A DNA stretch of 64,000 nt, from assembly GCA_937989585.1 (NCBI GenBank), contig CALKRW010000031.1, forward strand, positions 1 through 64,000, given 5' to 3'. Below the pieces are notes generated by a model that was not told the DNA's origin, searched no databases, and saw nothing but the letters and a program-made list of their open reading frames with translations. The stretch is from an uncultured Porphyromonadaceae bacterium. GTDB taxonomy: Bacteria; Bacteroidota; Bacteroidia; Bacteroidales; Muribaculaceae. Shown here one piece after another: positions 50,539 through 60,189 of the stretch (its first letter is position 1; every line of letters begins with the position of its first letter). Position numbers and translations under genes: made by a program.

Positions 50539-51666
50539 TTAGAATATCTTGCTCATCGCTCCCTGTGCCGACATCTTAGCCTGCGAAGCCACGCCCTCGC
50601 CGAAGTTTCGGGTCGAGAAAGCGGTATCGCCTTCAGGTATCATCCATGCCGCAAGGTCGGGCACGAGGTTCAGACATTTTAGAGCGACTATCGAGGCCGC
50701 CATCAGGTATCCGGCAGAGAAGAATGAGTTCTGGAGATATGCAGCCATTGTCTGAGTGCTTTCCGTGATAGCAGACAGATTCTCGACCTGAATACACAGA
50801 ACTATGTCGAAGAGCAACAGCACATAGAAGCCTATGAAGTAAAGCATGGCTCCATAGAAATGTACTGTGAGATAGCGGGTGAGCCACTTGGCCCATGCTC
50901 CTTCCCATTTCGGTAACAGTGAGAAAGCCCATTGAATCGGTCCGAAGATTGTCAGCATACCCAATAGAATCTGCTGACAATATATGGTTGCCCACCATCC
51001 GATTCGGAATACTATCAGAGCGATTACCATCACAATCTTGTCGATGCAGACTACGGCTCCTGAGGTCAGTGAGGTGAACCACAGTTTAGAGGCATCCTTT
51101 TCCATCTGCGTCACTTCCTCGACGCCCGTTGTCTCCATAGTGGATTCTATGAGATTCGGGTCGGAAGTGCCGGTTCGTGCTACATCGGCTTGCGCCTGCA
51201 AATCTGTATATAGGCTGTCTCTTACGAATACCAGTTCCTGAACCTCCCGGAATTTGTCCTCGATCTGTGCCGCTTCCGCTGAATAGAGGTCATGCGTGTA
51301 TGAGCCTATCGAGTTCGGGATGTAGGAGAGGAAGTCCAAGACACACCATGACGAGCCGCTTGAATTGGTACCGCTGTCAGCCGGCGGATACCACCAGCAC
51401 ATGATAAGGCTGATGCCGAGAGGACGAAGGAGCTTCATCACATCGAGAGGCTCGTTCTTATACATCATCTTGAAGGCCATCTGTCCCGCTACAATGAGCG
51501 AGAACAGCGCGGCCAACGCCATGCACATCTGGAGAATCCACCAGAACGGGCCTTGAGAACCTGTGAACGTGGCGTCACAGAGAAACTCGTTTGTCTGAAA
51601 GATTACGTCATCAATCTCTTCCTCAAGGAGATTAATGCCGAAATCCGAGAAAATATTATCAGCCAT
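50539..51666 (-). CDS. traJ: Conjugative transposon protein TraJ
   Basis: A 375-residue polytopic protein of the VirB6 type, with about six hydrophobic segments (for example FWWILQMCMALAALFSLIVA and the later LTVHFYGAMLYFIGFYVLLL). FLLGPIQWAFSL-like sequence (MLTIFGPIQWAFSLLPKWEG) is typical of TraJ. Its ATG overlaps the antirepressor stop as TAATG, so translation is coupled to that unusual upstream gene. Confidence 0.9.
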   Translation of the reverse strand: MADNIFSDFGINLLEEEIDDVIFQTNEFLCDATFTGSQGPFWWILQMCMALAALFSLIVAGQMAFKMMYKNEPLDVMKLLRPLGISLIMCWWYPPADSGTNSSGSSWCVLDFLSYIPNSIGSYTHDLYSAEAAQIEDKFREVQELVFVRDSLYTDLQAQADVARTGTSDPNLIESTMETTGVEEVTQMEKDASKLWFTSLTSGAVVCIDKIVMVIALIVFRIGWWATIYCQQILLGMLTIFGPIQWAFSLLPKWEGAWAKWLTRYLTVHFYGAMLYFIGFYVLLLFDIVLCIQVENLSAITESTQTMAAYLQNSFFSAGYLMAASIVALKCLNLVPDLAAWMIPEGDTAFSTRNFGEGVASQAKMSAQGAMSKIF

Positions 51667-52505
51667 TAATCATAATTGCCGCTAAACAGATTGATGTCGG
51701 CGACCATCATTTTTTCCATAGTCGGCAAAATATTCTTTTTCTTGAGTGTATCATAGAGGAAAAGTCTACCATTTTGAGTCCAGTAAGTCCACATATGACC
51801 GCGACCGTTCTCATCGACGCTTGTTGCGCTCTGAACATAACCGGCATCCTTGTATTCCGCGAACAAAATCCACTGTCCGTTTACCTTGTATTGAATACGC
51901 AGCTGTTCAAGAATGAGGTTGAACTTTCTGGCAGACATTCCGTAGTCCTGCGCAATCTGTGTTATGCAGATTAGATTGGGACATGCCAGTACCTGCTCAA
52001 CATAGCTTGCTCGATTGGCGAGTTGTTCGATTTCTGCAGATTGTTCTGTGATGATTTTTTTCTGCTCACGAATTTTCTGCTTCTGCTCCTTTAGTGCCTT
52101 TGCGAGCTTCATAAGGAAGTCCGGATCATCGATGGCGCGTGCCTGAACATCATCGGTCATATACGCACCATTCTTACGGATACATGGCAAGACTTCCTCA
52201 AAAACCCAGCGGCGAAATTCCTTGGCGGCAGGTAGCTTGGAGCCAAATATAAGAGCATAAACATCAGGCTCAGGAATATACTTTGTCGGCTGCAAAGTTA
52301 CCGTACCATGTTGATTTTCAGAGGGGGTCATCAAAACGATGCCCCCCTCACAGTGGTTGGTCACAGCATTTTGATAACCTTTACAGCCAAGAGCTTTGGC
52401 TACATCGTTTGCCTTAAACAGAATCTCGCCATCTGCGGAGACGGCAGTGGCAATTTTGCCGAACTGCGGATGACTGAAAACCTCGAATTTTGGTTGATTA
52501 TCCAT
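51666..52505 (-). CDS. Phage-type antirepressor (BRO-N plus ANT/KilAC domains)
   Basis: A 279-residue DNA-binding protein. Residues 1 to about 115 form a BRO-N domain: FKANDVAKALGCKGYQNAV, YALIFGSKLPAAKEFRRWVF and VLPCIRKNGAYM. A coiled coil (about 140-165) is followed by an ANT/KilAC domain with ITQIAQDYGMSARKFNLILE and GRLFLYDTLKKKNI. Antirepressors of this kind control phage lytic genes; one inside a tra operon, coupled by TAATG to traJ, is unusual. It could tune expression or sense a prophage repressor. A GAGGGGG/CCCCCTC stem inside the coding region is noted. Confidence 0.9.
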   Translation of the reverse strand: MDNQPKFEVFSHPQFGKIATAVSADGEILFKANDVAKALGCKGYQNAVTNHCEGGIVLMTPSENQHGTVTLQPTKYIPEPDVYALIFGSKLPAAKEFRRWVFEEVLPCIRKNGAYMTDDVQARAIDDPDFLMKLAKALKEQKQKIREQKKIITEQSAEIEQLANRASYVEQVLACPNLICITQIAQDYGMSARKFNLILEQLRIQYKVNGQWILFAEYKDAGYVQSATSVDENGRGHMWTYWTQNGRLFLYDTLKKKNILPTMEKMMVADINLFSGNYD

Positions 52506-52552
52506 TGTTTGTGATTATTTGATTAATAGTAAGATTCTAAAATTACTTGTCC

Positions 52553-53284
52553 TCAATTATTTTCATTTCCACCATTTCCGTTTGGTTTTTTTGACCATCC
52601 GGCACCGCGCCATCGGTTCATGGCTGCTTGCGCTATCTCACTACGACGGTCTGGCTTGGTGTAGCTGGCGGCGAGAAGCTGCGCGGTCTCGCCCCGACCA
52701 TGAAGCTGAACCAGGAAACGGAGCAGATTCTCATTCGCCTCGGTTATGTCCTTATATATGCGCAAGTACTCTTTCTTCCGCTGGGAGTTCGGCATATATG
52801 CCTGTTTAATAGCGGTGACAGCCGTCGTGAATTTGTTGTAATATTCACACCATAGAGAGACATGGGCATTCTGACCTCCGGCAGTAACCAGACGGTTGAT
52901 GTTCCGCTGAAAGTCCTCCAACTTGGATTCTATCTTGCGACCTTCCGCCATCCATGCGAGGTCAACCTGACGGTCAGCCATATTCAATGCCTCTATTTCT
53001 GCTCTTTTGACAAAAGCGGAATCAAGTTTCTCGGCATCATCTATCTGCTGATAGGCGGATATGCCGGCAGTCGTGCGGAACGACATCTTGTTTTCCGCAT
53101 TGGCAGTCTTCCGGTAGTTGTTGTGGAGAATTTGATAATACAGACTCGGTGTCAGAGAACCTGCACCGGTTTCCTGCACTGTTATCTGGTTCATCTTCGC
53201 ATTGTCGTGATTGTGGGTGATACGCTGTGCTTTGGCTGACAATGCGAAAGCCATCAAAAGCACCGGGATGTAAAATCGTTTCAT
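52553..53284 (-). CDS. Secreted conjugation-operon protein, unnamed
   Basis: A 243-residue protein with signal peptide MKRFYIPVLLMAFALSAKAQ and a helical mature part (LEDFQRNINRLVTAGGQNAH). The C-terminus AQAAMNRWRGAGWSKK resembles the end of the next gene upstream (IIDDAFGRWRDAGYLNK), which suggests the two are distant paralogues. It overlaps that gene by 4 bp (ATGA). I recognise no firm family; it stands where traI-like genes are placed. Confidence 0.7.
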   Translation of the reverse strand: MKRFYIPVLLMAFALSAKAQRITHNHDNAKMNQITVQETGAGSLTPSLYYQILHNNYRKTANAENKMSFRTTAGISAYQQIDDAEKLDSAFVKRAEIEALNMADRQVDLAWMAEGRKIESKLEDFQRNINRLVTAGGQNAHVSLWCEYYNKFTTAVTAIKQAYMPNSQRKKEYLRIYKDITEANENLLRFLVQLHGRGETAQLLAASYTKPDRRSEIAQAAMNRWRGAGWSKKPNGNGGNENN

Positions 53285-54018
53285 TGATTCTCTTTATTAA
53301 GGTATCCTGCATCACGCCATCTTCCGAAGGCGTCGTCAATAATCTCTCGCAGAGTTTTGTTGCGGTAAACCGATGATTTCCAATAACCGATCCTGACCTG
53401 TATGTATCTCCATGTGTCGAAGTAAGCCTTGTTGACATGAAGCCTTATGTTGTCCAGCGACTGATTGATGGAGTTGAGAACCATCATAAGGTCGGAAGTC
53501 GAACAGGCTGCCGCGCCAGTGGCATACAGCACAAGGTCGGTCATCGAGCGGTAAAGGTTCTCAGCCTCGTTGCCTATCTTCTGAATACAGTGGAAATTGA
53601 CCATGATTATCAGGGTGTCAGACATCTCGATTTTACCTCTTGAGAGGCACTTCTCATGAAAGTCGGTCAGCATCTTCTTGTACTTCACCACGTTATCCGT
53701 AACATTCGTATAAGTGTCGCGTACATTCAATGCCGTTCTCGTTGACTGATAGATAATGTCTATGATGTCGAAAGCCTTGGTGTATTTATCAAGGTCGAAG
53801 TTGAGTTACTTGTAGTCATCCGAGGCATCGGCTGAATACTTATGGAGAAGCTGATTGCTCATCTCCAAGGTCGAGCGGGCAAGCAGGAGGCTTTTCTGAT
53901 GCTTGTGGTCGGAGATGTAAGCCTCAACGGAGGCAACATCGAAGCTCCACTGGGCATTGGCAATCATCGGAACCAGCAATGGCAACATCAGAAGTATGGC
54001 GAATAAAAACTTTTTCAT
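53281..54018 (-). pseudogene. Secreted conjugation protein gene with an in-frame TAA
   Basis: From the ATG at 54018 the frame reads signal peptide MKKFLFAILLMLPLLVPM and then 70 codons to DDYK, stops at TAA (53806-53808), and continues in the same frame with LNFDLDKYTKAFDIIDIIYQ through to the natural end LNKENQ at 53281. Coding character is equal on both sides, so it is one gene of about 245 codons with a single nonsense codon. The second half could restart at internal codons, but would lack the signal peptide. Sequencing error, true inactivation or readthrough are possible. Confidence 0.8.
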
Positions 54019-54024
54019 CTGTTA

Positions 54025-56574
54025 TCATTTTTCTATGTCTTCGTCATATTTTCCATTATACATGTCCGAATGTGCGGCATTGGCAGCATTGCGGAGCCAG
54101 CGGCGACGGGCTTGCTGTATGAGAGTTTGTCTGCGACCCTGTTCATCGTTGACAGAAGGTACGATGGTCAGAAGCACATCAATAATCGAGCGTTTGTAGT
54201 TCATCATCTTCTCAATCGACACAAGGTTGACATAAATCTTATGAAGTCTCATGTCAACACCTCTCGCTATCTCAAGACGGTCAGATGACCAGAGAAGATG
54301 ATAAGTATCTTCTGTATCATCTGTTACAGAAGGCTCGGTCCTGCAATACTGGGTGTCGAGCTGACAATCAGGGTACTCACGGGCTATTGCAGATAGTTTT
54401 TCGTTGATCTGTTTCTCTTTGTCTACATCCGAAGCGCTGGGGGCAAGATTTATTATCTCGACAACCTGAGTGTCGGAATATTCGGCATATAACTCATAGT
54501 CAATCTGCACAATGGCGCGGTGTACCTTTATGCCGAGAACATATTTTGGTTTCCGGATAATGGATATAGTTGCTTTGAAGGTCAGTGAGCCGTTAATGTT
54601 CGGCGCGTGTGCCTTGCGGATATAGGTATAGCCCGACCAATAACCGTCGCCGTTCCATTTTAGGTTATATGCAGTCTTGCAGTCCTGCATGATTGCAGGA
54701 ATACGGTAATAATCATCGGTTTGGATGTCATTGTCCTGTGAGGCGTCGTCCTTGGCTTGCAGTACTTCCTGCAATTTCTTCTTATAATCAGACAACTGAG
54801 TCTTCATCTGACTTATCTGATTCTGGTTAGCGTTATAATGCTGTCGCAGACTGGCAGCTTCCTCAACTGTCGCCGAAGCTATCTGCTTGATAAAGTCGGC
54901 GTTCTGACGCTCCAACTGGTCAATCTGTGCCTGCGTGAGTGCGATTTTATTGCGGTATTCCGTTTCCAATGCGTCCAGTCCCGATGTATCGACATCCTGA
55001 TTTCCGGATAGAGTTGTCAACATCGAGCATTCTTTAGTGTGATTATTCAATGAGCCTCCACAACCTTTGCACTTGTAGGTCGTGGTTCCGCTCATCAGTT
55101 CGGCTCCATCGTGGCAGGTTACGGATACGATCACGCTCTCTGTGCCTTTCAGCTTGTCGGCATTCGAAGCCGAGTAATAGTTGCGGCTGCCGTATCCTAT
55201 CTGATACACAAGTCCTTCCTCATTGTCATTGAACTCCTTGAGTTTGACTTGCATCTGCTTCTGGAAAGTAGACAGATCCATTTTATAGCTGTCAAAGACA
55301 TCCTCATAGACTTCCTCCGTCCAGTTCCACGATTTTGTTACGGTTATCGAATAGGCGTATGCCTTTCCGTACTGCTTACCGCCTCGGTTGAGAATATAAC
55401 CGTTGCGGTAATAGTTTATGTTATAGCGGTATCGGTCATCCTGTTGGTTGAGTTGTGCGACTTTGCTGCGCGACCATCCGGCATGAGCTTCAGAATTACT
55501 CAATGCCGCTTCGACTTCTGCTGCTGAGGGATAATAGTTAGGGTCTTTGGTGCTTATCCTGTACCAAGGTGAGCCGTACAGAATGGAGTTGTTATCAGTA
55601 GGAGGATTATAATTGCAGACAGTCTCAGAGCCTGACTCCCTTCTATATATGTACCATCGCTGGGTGTAAAACTGTCCGTCGGCACGATCAACGTAGTCTG
55701 TTACCCAGCCTGTCATATTGTAGTTGGAGATATTGAAAAGACGATTGACATTCTCCGGAGAACCAACAATGTCCATCAACTGACCGGCAAGAAGGTTGTT
55801 GATATTGCCGTATATGCGCTCACAGCTTACCACAGCGTCATAGATACCGGTAATTTTTCCCTGCATCAGACCGCTGAAGTCGGAACCTGAGAGTACCTGG
55901 TTCATAATATTCTCAGCTGTGCTTGAGGCTATACCGACCGCAATATTGTAAAGATTCTCTGCATCGGTCTTCAGGTTTTCCTTTGTGAAATGGTCGGGAG
56001 ACTCGGCAAGCATCTGCTGCATATTGTCCCAGTTGACAATATTGTATTGCGCAAACTCAAAAAGTTCTCTGATTTGCGGATTGAGTTCAAGAAAGTTGAT
56101 GTCGCTGAATCCAAGTCTGCTATTTGTCACAACCGATTCGAACTGCATACACAATGCCTTCGTTTCATCGCAAATCTTCATCAGATAGTTCCCCCAATAG
56201 AGGGCATTATGAGGCTGCTCCAGCATCAAACGGGCGACCACCACAATCTTAGGAATGATTTTGGTAGCCATCATACGGTAGATGCGCTTGTAATAGTAGT
56301 TCTCGGTCGAACTGCTCCATATTCCAAGGTCGGTAAGAGCCTTGCGGTCGAGAAATTTGGATGAGAAAATGGCGGCAGCGGCGACCTCCGCTGATGTGTA
56401 TTTCTCCAGAATTTTCTTAACCTGCTCATTATAATATGCCTCCGCGCCTGTCTCGACGCCATAAGCCGAAGCCATAGCCGCAACAGTCCGTTCATCAATA
56501 TTGATATTGGCATATTGGGCCGAAACTTTTACTCCGGCAAAACACATTATTAATATAAGCAGGATACGGTTCAT
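54025..56574 (-). CDS. Large secreted conjugation-operon protein
   Basis: An 849-residue protein with signal peptide ending VKVSAQ. The N-terminal 300 residues are helical (TAVAAMASAYGVETGAEAYY-like), the middle is rich in Tyr, Asn and Ser, a Cys cluster YKCKGCGGSLNNHTKECS lies near residue 515, and a coiled coil (IALTQAQIDQLERQNADFIK) spans about 540-610. It sits between the TraG ATPase gene and the nonsense-containing gene, all closely spaced. The family is not recognised; it may be a periplasmic or outer scaffold of the mating channel. Confidence 0.75.
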   Translation of the reverse strand: MNRILLILIMCFAGVKVSAQYANINIDERTVAAMASAYGVETGAEAYYNEQVKKILEKYTSAEVAAAAIFSSKFLDRKALTDLGIWSSSTENYYYKRIYRMMATKIIPKIVVVARLMLEQPHNALYWGNYLMKICDETKALCMQFESVVTNSRLGFSDINFLELNPQIRELFEFAQYNIVNWDNMQQMLAESPDHFTKENLKTDAENLYNIAVGIASSTAENIMNQVLSGSDFSGLMQGKITGIYDAVVSCERIYGNINNLLAGQLMDIVGSPENVNRLFNISNYNMTGWVTDYVDRADGQFYTQRWYIYRRESGSETVCNYNPPTDNNSILYGSPWYRISTKDPNYYPSAAEVEAALSNSEAHAGWSRSKVAQLNQQDDRYRYNINYYRNGYILNRGGKQYGKAYAYSITVTKSWNWTEEVYEDVFDSYKMDLSTFQKQMQVKLKEFNDNEEGLVYQIGYGSRNYYSASNADKLKGTESVIVSVTCHDGAELMSGTTTYKCKGCGGSLNNHTKECSMLTTLSGNQDVDTSGLDALETEYRNKIALTQAQIDQLERQNADFIKQIASATVEEAASLRQHYNANQNQISQMKTQLSDYKKKLQEVLQAKDDASQDNDIQTDDYYRIPAIMQDCKTAYNLKWNGDGYWSGYTYIRKAHAPNINGSLTFKATISIIRKPKYVLGIKVHRAIVQIDYELYAEYSDTQVVEIINLAPSASDVDKEKQINEKLSAIAREYPDCQLDTQYCRTEPSVTDDTEDTYHLLWSSDRLEIARGVDMRLHKIYVNLVSIEKMMNYKRSIIDVLLTIVPSVNDEQGRRQTLIQQARRRWLRNAANAAHSDMYNGKYDEDIEK

Positions 56575-56598
56575 TATTGTTTATTAGAATAGGAAATA

Positions 56599-59286
56599 TC
56601 AGAGATTCAACACCTTGCCTTCGTGGTTCACACGCTGGGCAAATGCGAGTGATTTAGAGATGCCGGACTTCGCCCAATCCCGGCAATAAGCTTCTATCGC
56701 TTTCTGATGCGAGCATCGAAGCTCACGTTTGTAGAGTTTAAGCGCCTCTTTCTCGGCTCTTTCTGTCGTATAGGTCATGTAGCACTCGCGGGGTTCCTCC
56801 ACACCGAAGACATTCCTGACGGCACCACGACGGATGAACACTTCTCTGAAGAATGCTCGACCGTCTTTGTTCTCAAGGCGGTTGATAGTGAAAATCTTCT
56901 TGCAGTCTATATCGGTCAGACCAAGGATCTTTTTAATTTCATCGAAGCGTTCCTTGAACTTCGATTGGTCAAGCAGCATAACTACGTCGGAGTTATTGAT
57001 GATTGCCTCTTTGACAATCTCCGAGCCGATGATGTCCTGTATCTCCTGCGTCACCACTCCGACGGAAGCCCAGAACTTACGGGCTGTCTTATAGAGATAC
57101 TTGATGTACTCTGCCATGAGCGGCGAGGCGATGGCTTTCCATGCCTCTTCAATCACAAGAACCTTGCGGTTCTTTTTCAGGCGCATCTTCTGGAGGAAGA
57201 CATCCATGATAATCAGCGTCACAATAGGGAACAGCTTCTTGTTCTCCTTGATCGCGTCCACCTCAAAGACAATGAATGTCTTGTCAAAGAGAGTGGAATC
57301 CACATTCTCGTTCAGGATTTTCTCGTATGCGCCGCCCTTATAGAATGGCTGAAGCATCGTGGAATAGGTGGAGTAACTGATTGTGGTTATGTCATTCTCG
57401 GTGCATATCTGCTCCAGACGGTCAAAGGAATAGTCGAAGAATGAGTTGAATCTCAGTTCCGTTACTTTGAGAGCCGCACGGCGTTTCTCCAATACCTCAA
57501 TTTGCTTGCGCACCATCTCATCTACCTCTTTCGGAGGCATATTGGGGTTCTTACGACTGGCAGAGGCGAACAGGTTCTTCAACAGCACTTCACGCTGCTC
57601 ATCAGTATATTGGGTAAACCCATTGAAGTAGGCATCGTAGTAGTCGATGATGATCTGCTCCACAATACGGAACTCGATTTCAGGAATCTTTGCGTCAGAC
57701 CCTTTCCATATCAGGAGGACAAGGTTCTTGAGGAAGTCAATCTTTTCGATGTTGTACTCGTTCCGGTTGATTTTGAACGGGTTCATGGTGATGGGCTTTT
57801 CCTCTGTATAGGAGATATATTTGCCACCGAGATACTCGCACAGACCCTCGTATGAGTTACCCGTATCAACCATCACGACATCGGTGTTCTGCTCATGGAG
57901 CTGACGCACCACGCTGTTCATGTGGAACGACTTGCCGCTTCCCGAAGGTCCCAAGCAGAAGAAATTAGAGTTGTCAGTCAGCTTATTAGTTCCTTCCTTG
58001 CCGGATATGTCGATGGCGACGGGCACGCCCTGACGGTCGGTATAGTAGATTTTCAGAGGCGTGTCCTCTGAGTGCTGGGAGTGTTCCTTATACATCAGAC
58101 ACATGGCAGCATCCGATATGGTTAGGAAGCGGTCATACTCAGGATTCATCTTGAAACAGTTGCCGGGGAAAGAGTTTACGAACAGTTCCAACTGGTTGTA
58201 GCTCTTCTTTGATATATGGATGCCGAGTCGTCCGAAGACGTTTTCAAGATGGTTGGTCGGTTTCTGAAGGTCAACACCTTTCCTGCAAGTAACCATGATG
58301 TTGAAATGGGCATAGACGAGCTGCTTGTTTTCACGGGCGATGACTTCCTGAACCTTCTCTATGTCCTCGACGGCAATCTGGTTGCCCGGATTGGGGACGG
58401 AGGCGTGACGGTTACGTTTTTTGTCGAGCATGGAAAGCTCTCGCTTCTGTCCCGGCATGAATATCATCTGATTATAAACGACAGACTCAATTTCGGGAAT
58501 GGAGTCAAGGACTGACATAAGGTCAACCGGAAGTGAGGTGTTATTGACCTCAATCTGAGTAAAGGGACGAATCAGAGTGGGGAGATTTATGCAGTCCACA
58601 TCTACAATAGAGTATATCTTGCAGTTCTTGTCTCCCATGCCAACGCTTTCCTCATCAGCCTTGAAGGTGCTGAAGGAGATGCGTTTGTTGGCGAAGTCCA
58701 TAGCGAAAAAGCGGTCAACGACATCAGAAGCCTCACCATTATTGAGGAACTGTGCCTTAATGCCTGCATCGCGCAACTGGTCGGCGACCTTGCGGATTTT
58801 CACAAGGAAATCACGCCACTTTTTGCTATCATAGCTGAACAGTCGGCTCTTCTTGCACTCCTGAGTAATTGTCAGATAAGTAAAGGAATCGGTGTACTGA
58901 CGACCCTTGAAATACTCGAAGTATGAGTTTGACAGGAACTCACGGTTCTCACCGTCCTCGTCGGCAAAACCTTTGCGCGTGAAAATGTCCTGTTTGTGGA
59001 TGGCGTAGTCTTCGCCGAGTGTCGCACAAATGGCTGTGAACAACTTGGTATATTCATAGTAGGCATCGATGTTGCCTCCGAACTTCGCCACGGGGTTCTC
59101 CATATTCAGGATAGCCGAGACTTCTCCGGTCTTGGTGTATATCACACCGATACCGTCTGTATCTTCGATAGTGAAGTAAATGTCATGGAAAATGCGGCTT
59201 CGCTTTCCGCCTGTGCCGAAAACCCAGACAGAGATAGCCATACCGAGACATATAGCCAGACAGATTATGATGACGTATAGGGTCAT
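56599..59286 (-). CDS. traG: Conjugative transposon ATPase TraG (VirB4 family)
   Basis: An 895-residue ATPase that powers pilus or channel assembly. A membrane helix at residues 2-22 is followed by a VirB4 N-domain, Walker A GPSGSGKS at 446-453 and Walker B region VLVIEEAWKAIAS. FWASVGVVTQEIQDIIGSEI and VVMLLDQSKFKERFDEIKKI are typical of the Bacteroides TraG ATPase. Fusion of the N-terminal helix to the ATPase is normal for the family. The gene stops 25 bp before the large secreted protein gene starts. Confidence 0.95.
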   Translation of the reverse strand: MTLYVIIICLAICLGMAISVWVFGTGGKRSRIFHDIYFTIEDTDGIGVIYTKTGEVSAILNMENPVAKFGGNIDAYYEYTKLFTAICATLGEDYAIHKQDIFTRKGFADEDGENREFLSNSYFEYFKGRQYTDSFTYLTITQECKKSRLFSYDSKKWRDFLVKIRKVADQLRDAGIKAQFLNNGEASDVVDRFFAMDFANKRISFSTFKADEESVGMGDKNCKIYSIVDVDCINLPTLIRPFTQIEVNNTSLPVDLMSVLDSIPEIESVVYNQMIFMPGQKRELSMLDKKRNRHASVPNPGNQIAVEDIEKVQEVIARENKQLVYAHFNIMVTCRKGVDLQKPTNHLENVFGRLGIHISKKSYNQLELFVNSFPGNCFKMNPEYDRFLTISDAAMCLMYKEHSQHSEDTPLKIYYTDRQGVPVAIDISGKEGTNKLTDNSNFFCLGPSGSGKSFHMNSVVRQLHEQNTDVVMVDTGNSYEGLCEYLGGKYISYTEEKPITMNPFKINRNEYNIEKIDFLKNLVLLIWKGSDAKIPEIEFRIVEQIIIDYYDAYFNGFTQYTDEQREVLLKNLFASASRKNPNMPPKEVDEMVRKQIEVLEKRRAALKVTELRFNSFFDYSFDRLEQICTENDITTISYSTYSTMLQPFYKGGAYEKILNENVDSTLFDKTFIVFEVDAIKENKKLFPIVTLIIMDVFLQKMRLKKNRKVLVIEEAWKAIASPLMAEYIKYLYKTARKFWASVGVVTQEIQDIIGSEIVKEAIINNSDVVMLLDQSKFKERFDEIKKILGLTDIDCKKIFTINRLENKDGRAFFREVFIRRGAVRNVFGVEEPRECYMTYTTERAEKEALKLYKRELRCSHQKAIEAYCRDWAKSGISKSLAFAQRVNHEGKVLNL

Positions 59287-59288
59287 AG

Positions 59289-60173
59289 TCAGAATAAGTA
59301 GAAAAGTCTTAGTTTGAGTTTTGCATATTGTTTTGAGTAGTTGGGCATTACAATCCCTTTGCCCATTTCTATGCCGTAAAAGTTATGATCGGAGGATTCG
59401 GAACAGGTCAGATACTCGCCATTGAATGGCTCAACAAGTTCCGAGAGATTTGAGTGTGAATATGGCTGAAACAGATAAAATATCTGAGCCATTTCTGCCA
59501 ATGTCGGAACATAGCTGCAGTGTCGTTTCTCAACTTGGTTCAGCATAGATTCCTCTTCTTTCCCTCCTTTTTTGTTAAGCAGGGCAGACGTAAGTATGGC
59601 TCCGTCCTTATAGCCGAAAGCGGTTTTATCGGAGTAAGGTATCTCCGGCTTGAATATCAACCGTTCATCCTCAGATGATGACGAATCATTGATAATGCCT
59701 TCGTTCCGTTGTCCGTCAATCGTAGTGAAGACATTTCCGCTTGTCAAGTTCTTGCTCCCGAAACTGAATGTGCCGGGTATATCCTCGATGGCGACGGCTT
59801 TACCATGTTTGCCATCTGTCTGGAATACGACAGCGACTGTCATAGTATCGCGTTTTGCCACTACCAGTCCGTCTTTTCTGAGAAAATGACCGGTTTTGAC
59901 AGTATCAACGACAGCGACTTTTCTTAAATCAGTCTTGCGCTGGTTGTCAACCCATGAAGATTTGGGCAGAAGCTGACCGTTCTTTTCTATTTTGAGATTG
60001 AGCTGTGTCATGCTCCCTGCGGACAATGGCGGGATTTTAGTCTTGAGAAGATATTCCGAACCGTTGACCACAGCCGACAGAACAATGTCTGAAGCAGCGT
60101 CGCAAGGGATAAGATAAAAATCATGGTTGCGACCGCTGTTAACCAGACAGTCAACATCAATCCATATAGGCAT
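59289..60173 (-). CDS. C-terminal part of a frameshifted lipoprotein gene
   Basis: A 294-codon frame beginning at an internal Met (MPIWIDVD). The same frame is open upstream and reads GIYIPYNGKWIEKSGEG, which continues the sense of the previous gene after a one-base shift near 60200-60235. The C-terminal part has SYVPTLAEMAQIFYLFQPYS and YLTCSESSDHNFYGIEMGKG, a DUF1566/FISUMP-like fold shared with the lipoprotein at 45456-46109. The N-terminal strands resemble fimbrillin-like proteins. As a separate protein it would lack any export signal. Confidence 0.6.
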   Translation of the reverse strand: MPIWIDVDCLVNSGRNHDFYLIPCDAASDIVLSAVVNGSEYLLKTKIPPLSAGSMTQLNLKIEKNGQLLPKSSWVDNQRKTDLRKVAVVDTVKTGHFLRKDGLVVAKRDTMTVAVVFQTDGKHGKAVAIEDIPGTFSFGSKNLTSGNVFTTIDGQRNEGIINDSSSSEDERLIFKPEIPYSDKTAFGYKDGAILTSALLNKKGGKEEESMLNQVEKRHCSYVPTLAEMAQIFYLFQPYSHSNLSELVEPFNGEYLTCSESSDHNFYGIEMGKGIVMPNYSKQYAKLKLRLFYLF

Positions 60174-60189
60174 TCCTTCGCCTGACTTT

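Noticed and set aside
52308..52350. GAGGGGG/CCCCCTC stem inside the antirepressor gene as a terminator
   Set aside because: It lies in the coding region of an intact gene and has no T-tract.
57502..57855. Plus-strand frames opposite the TraG ATPase gene
   Set aside because: The ATPase frame is complete with Walker motifs; the opposite frames are by-products of its codon use.
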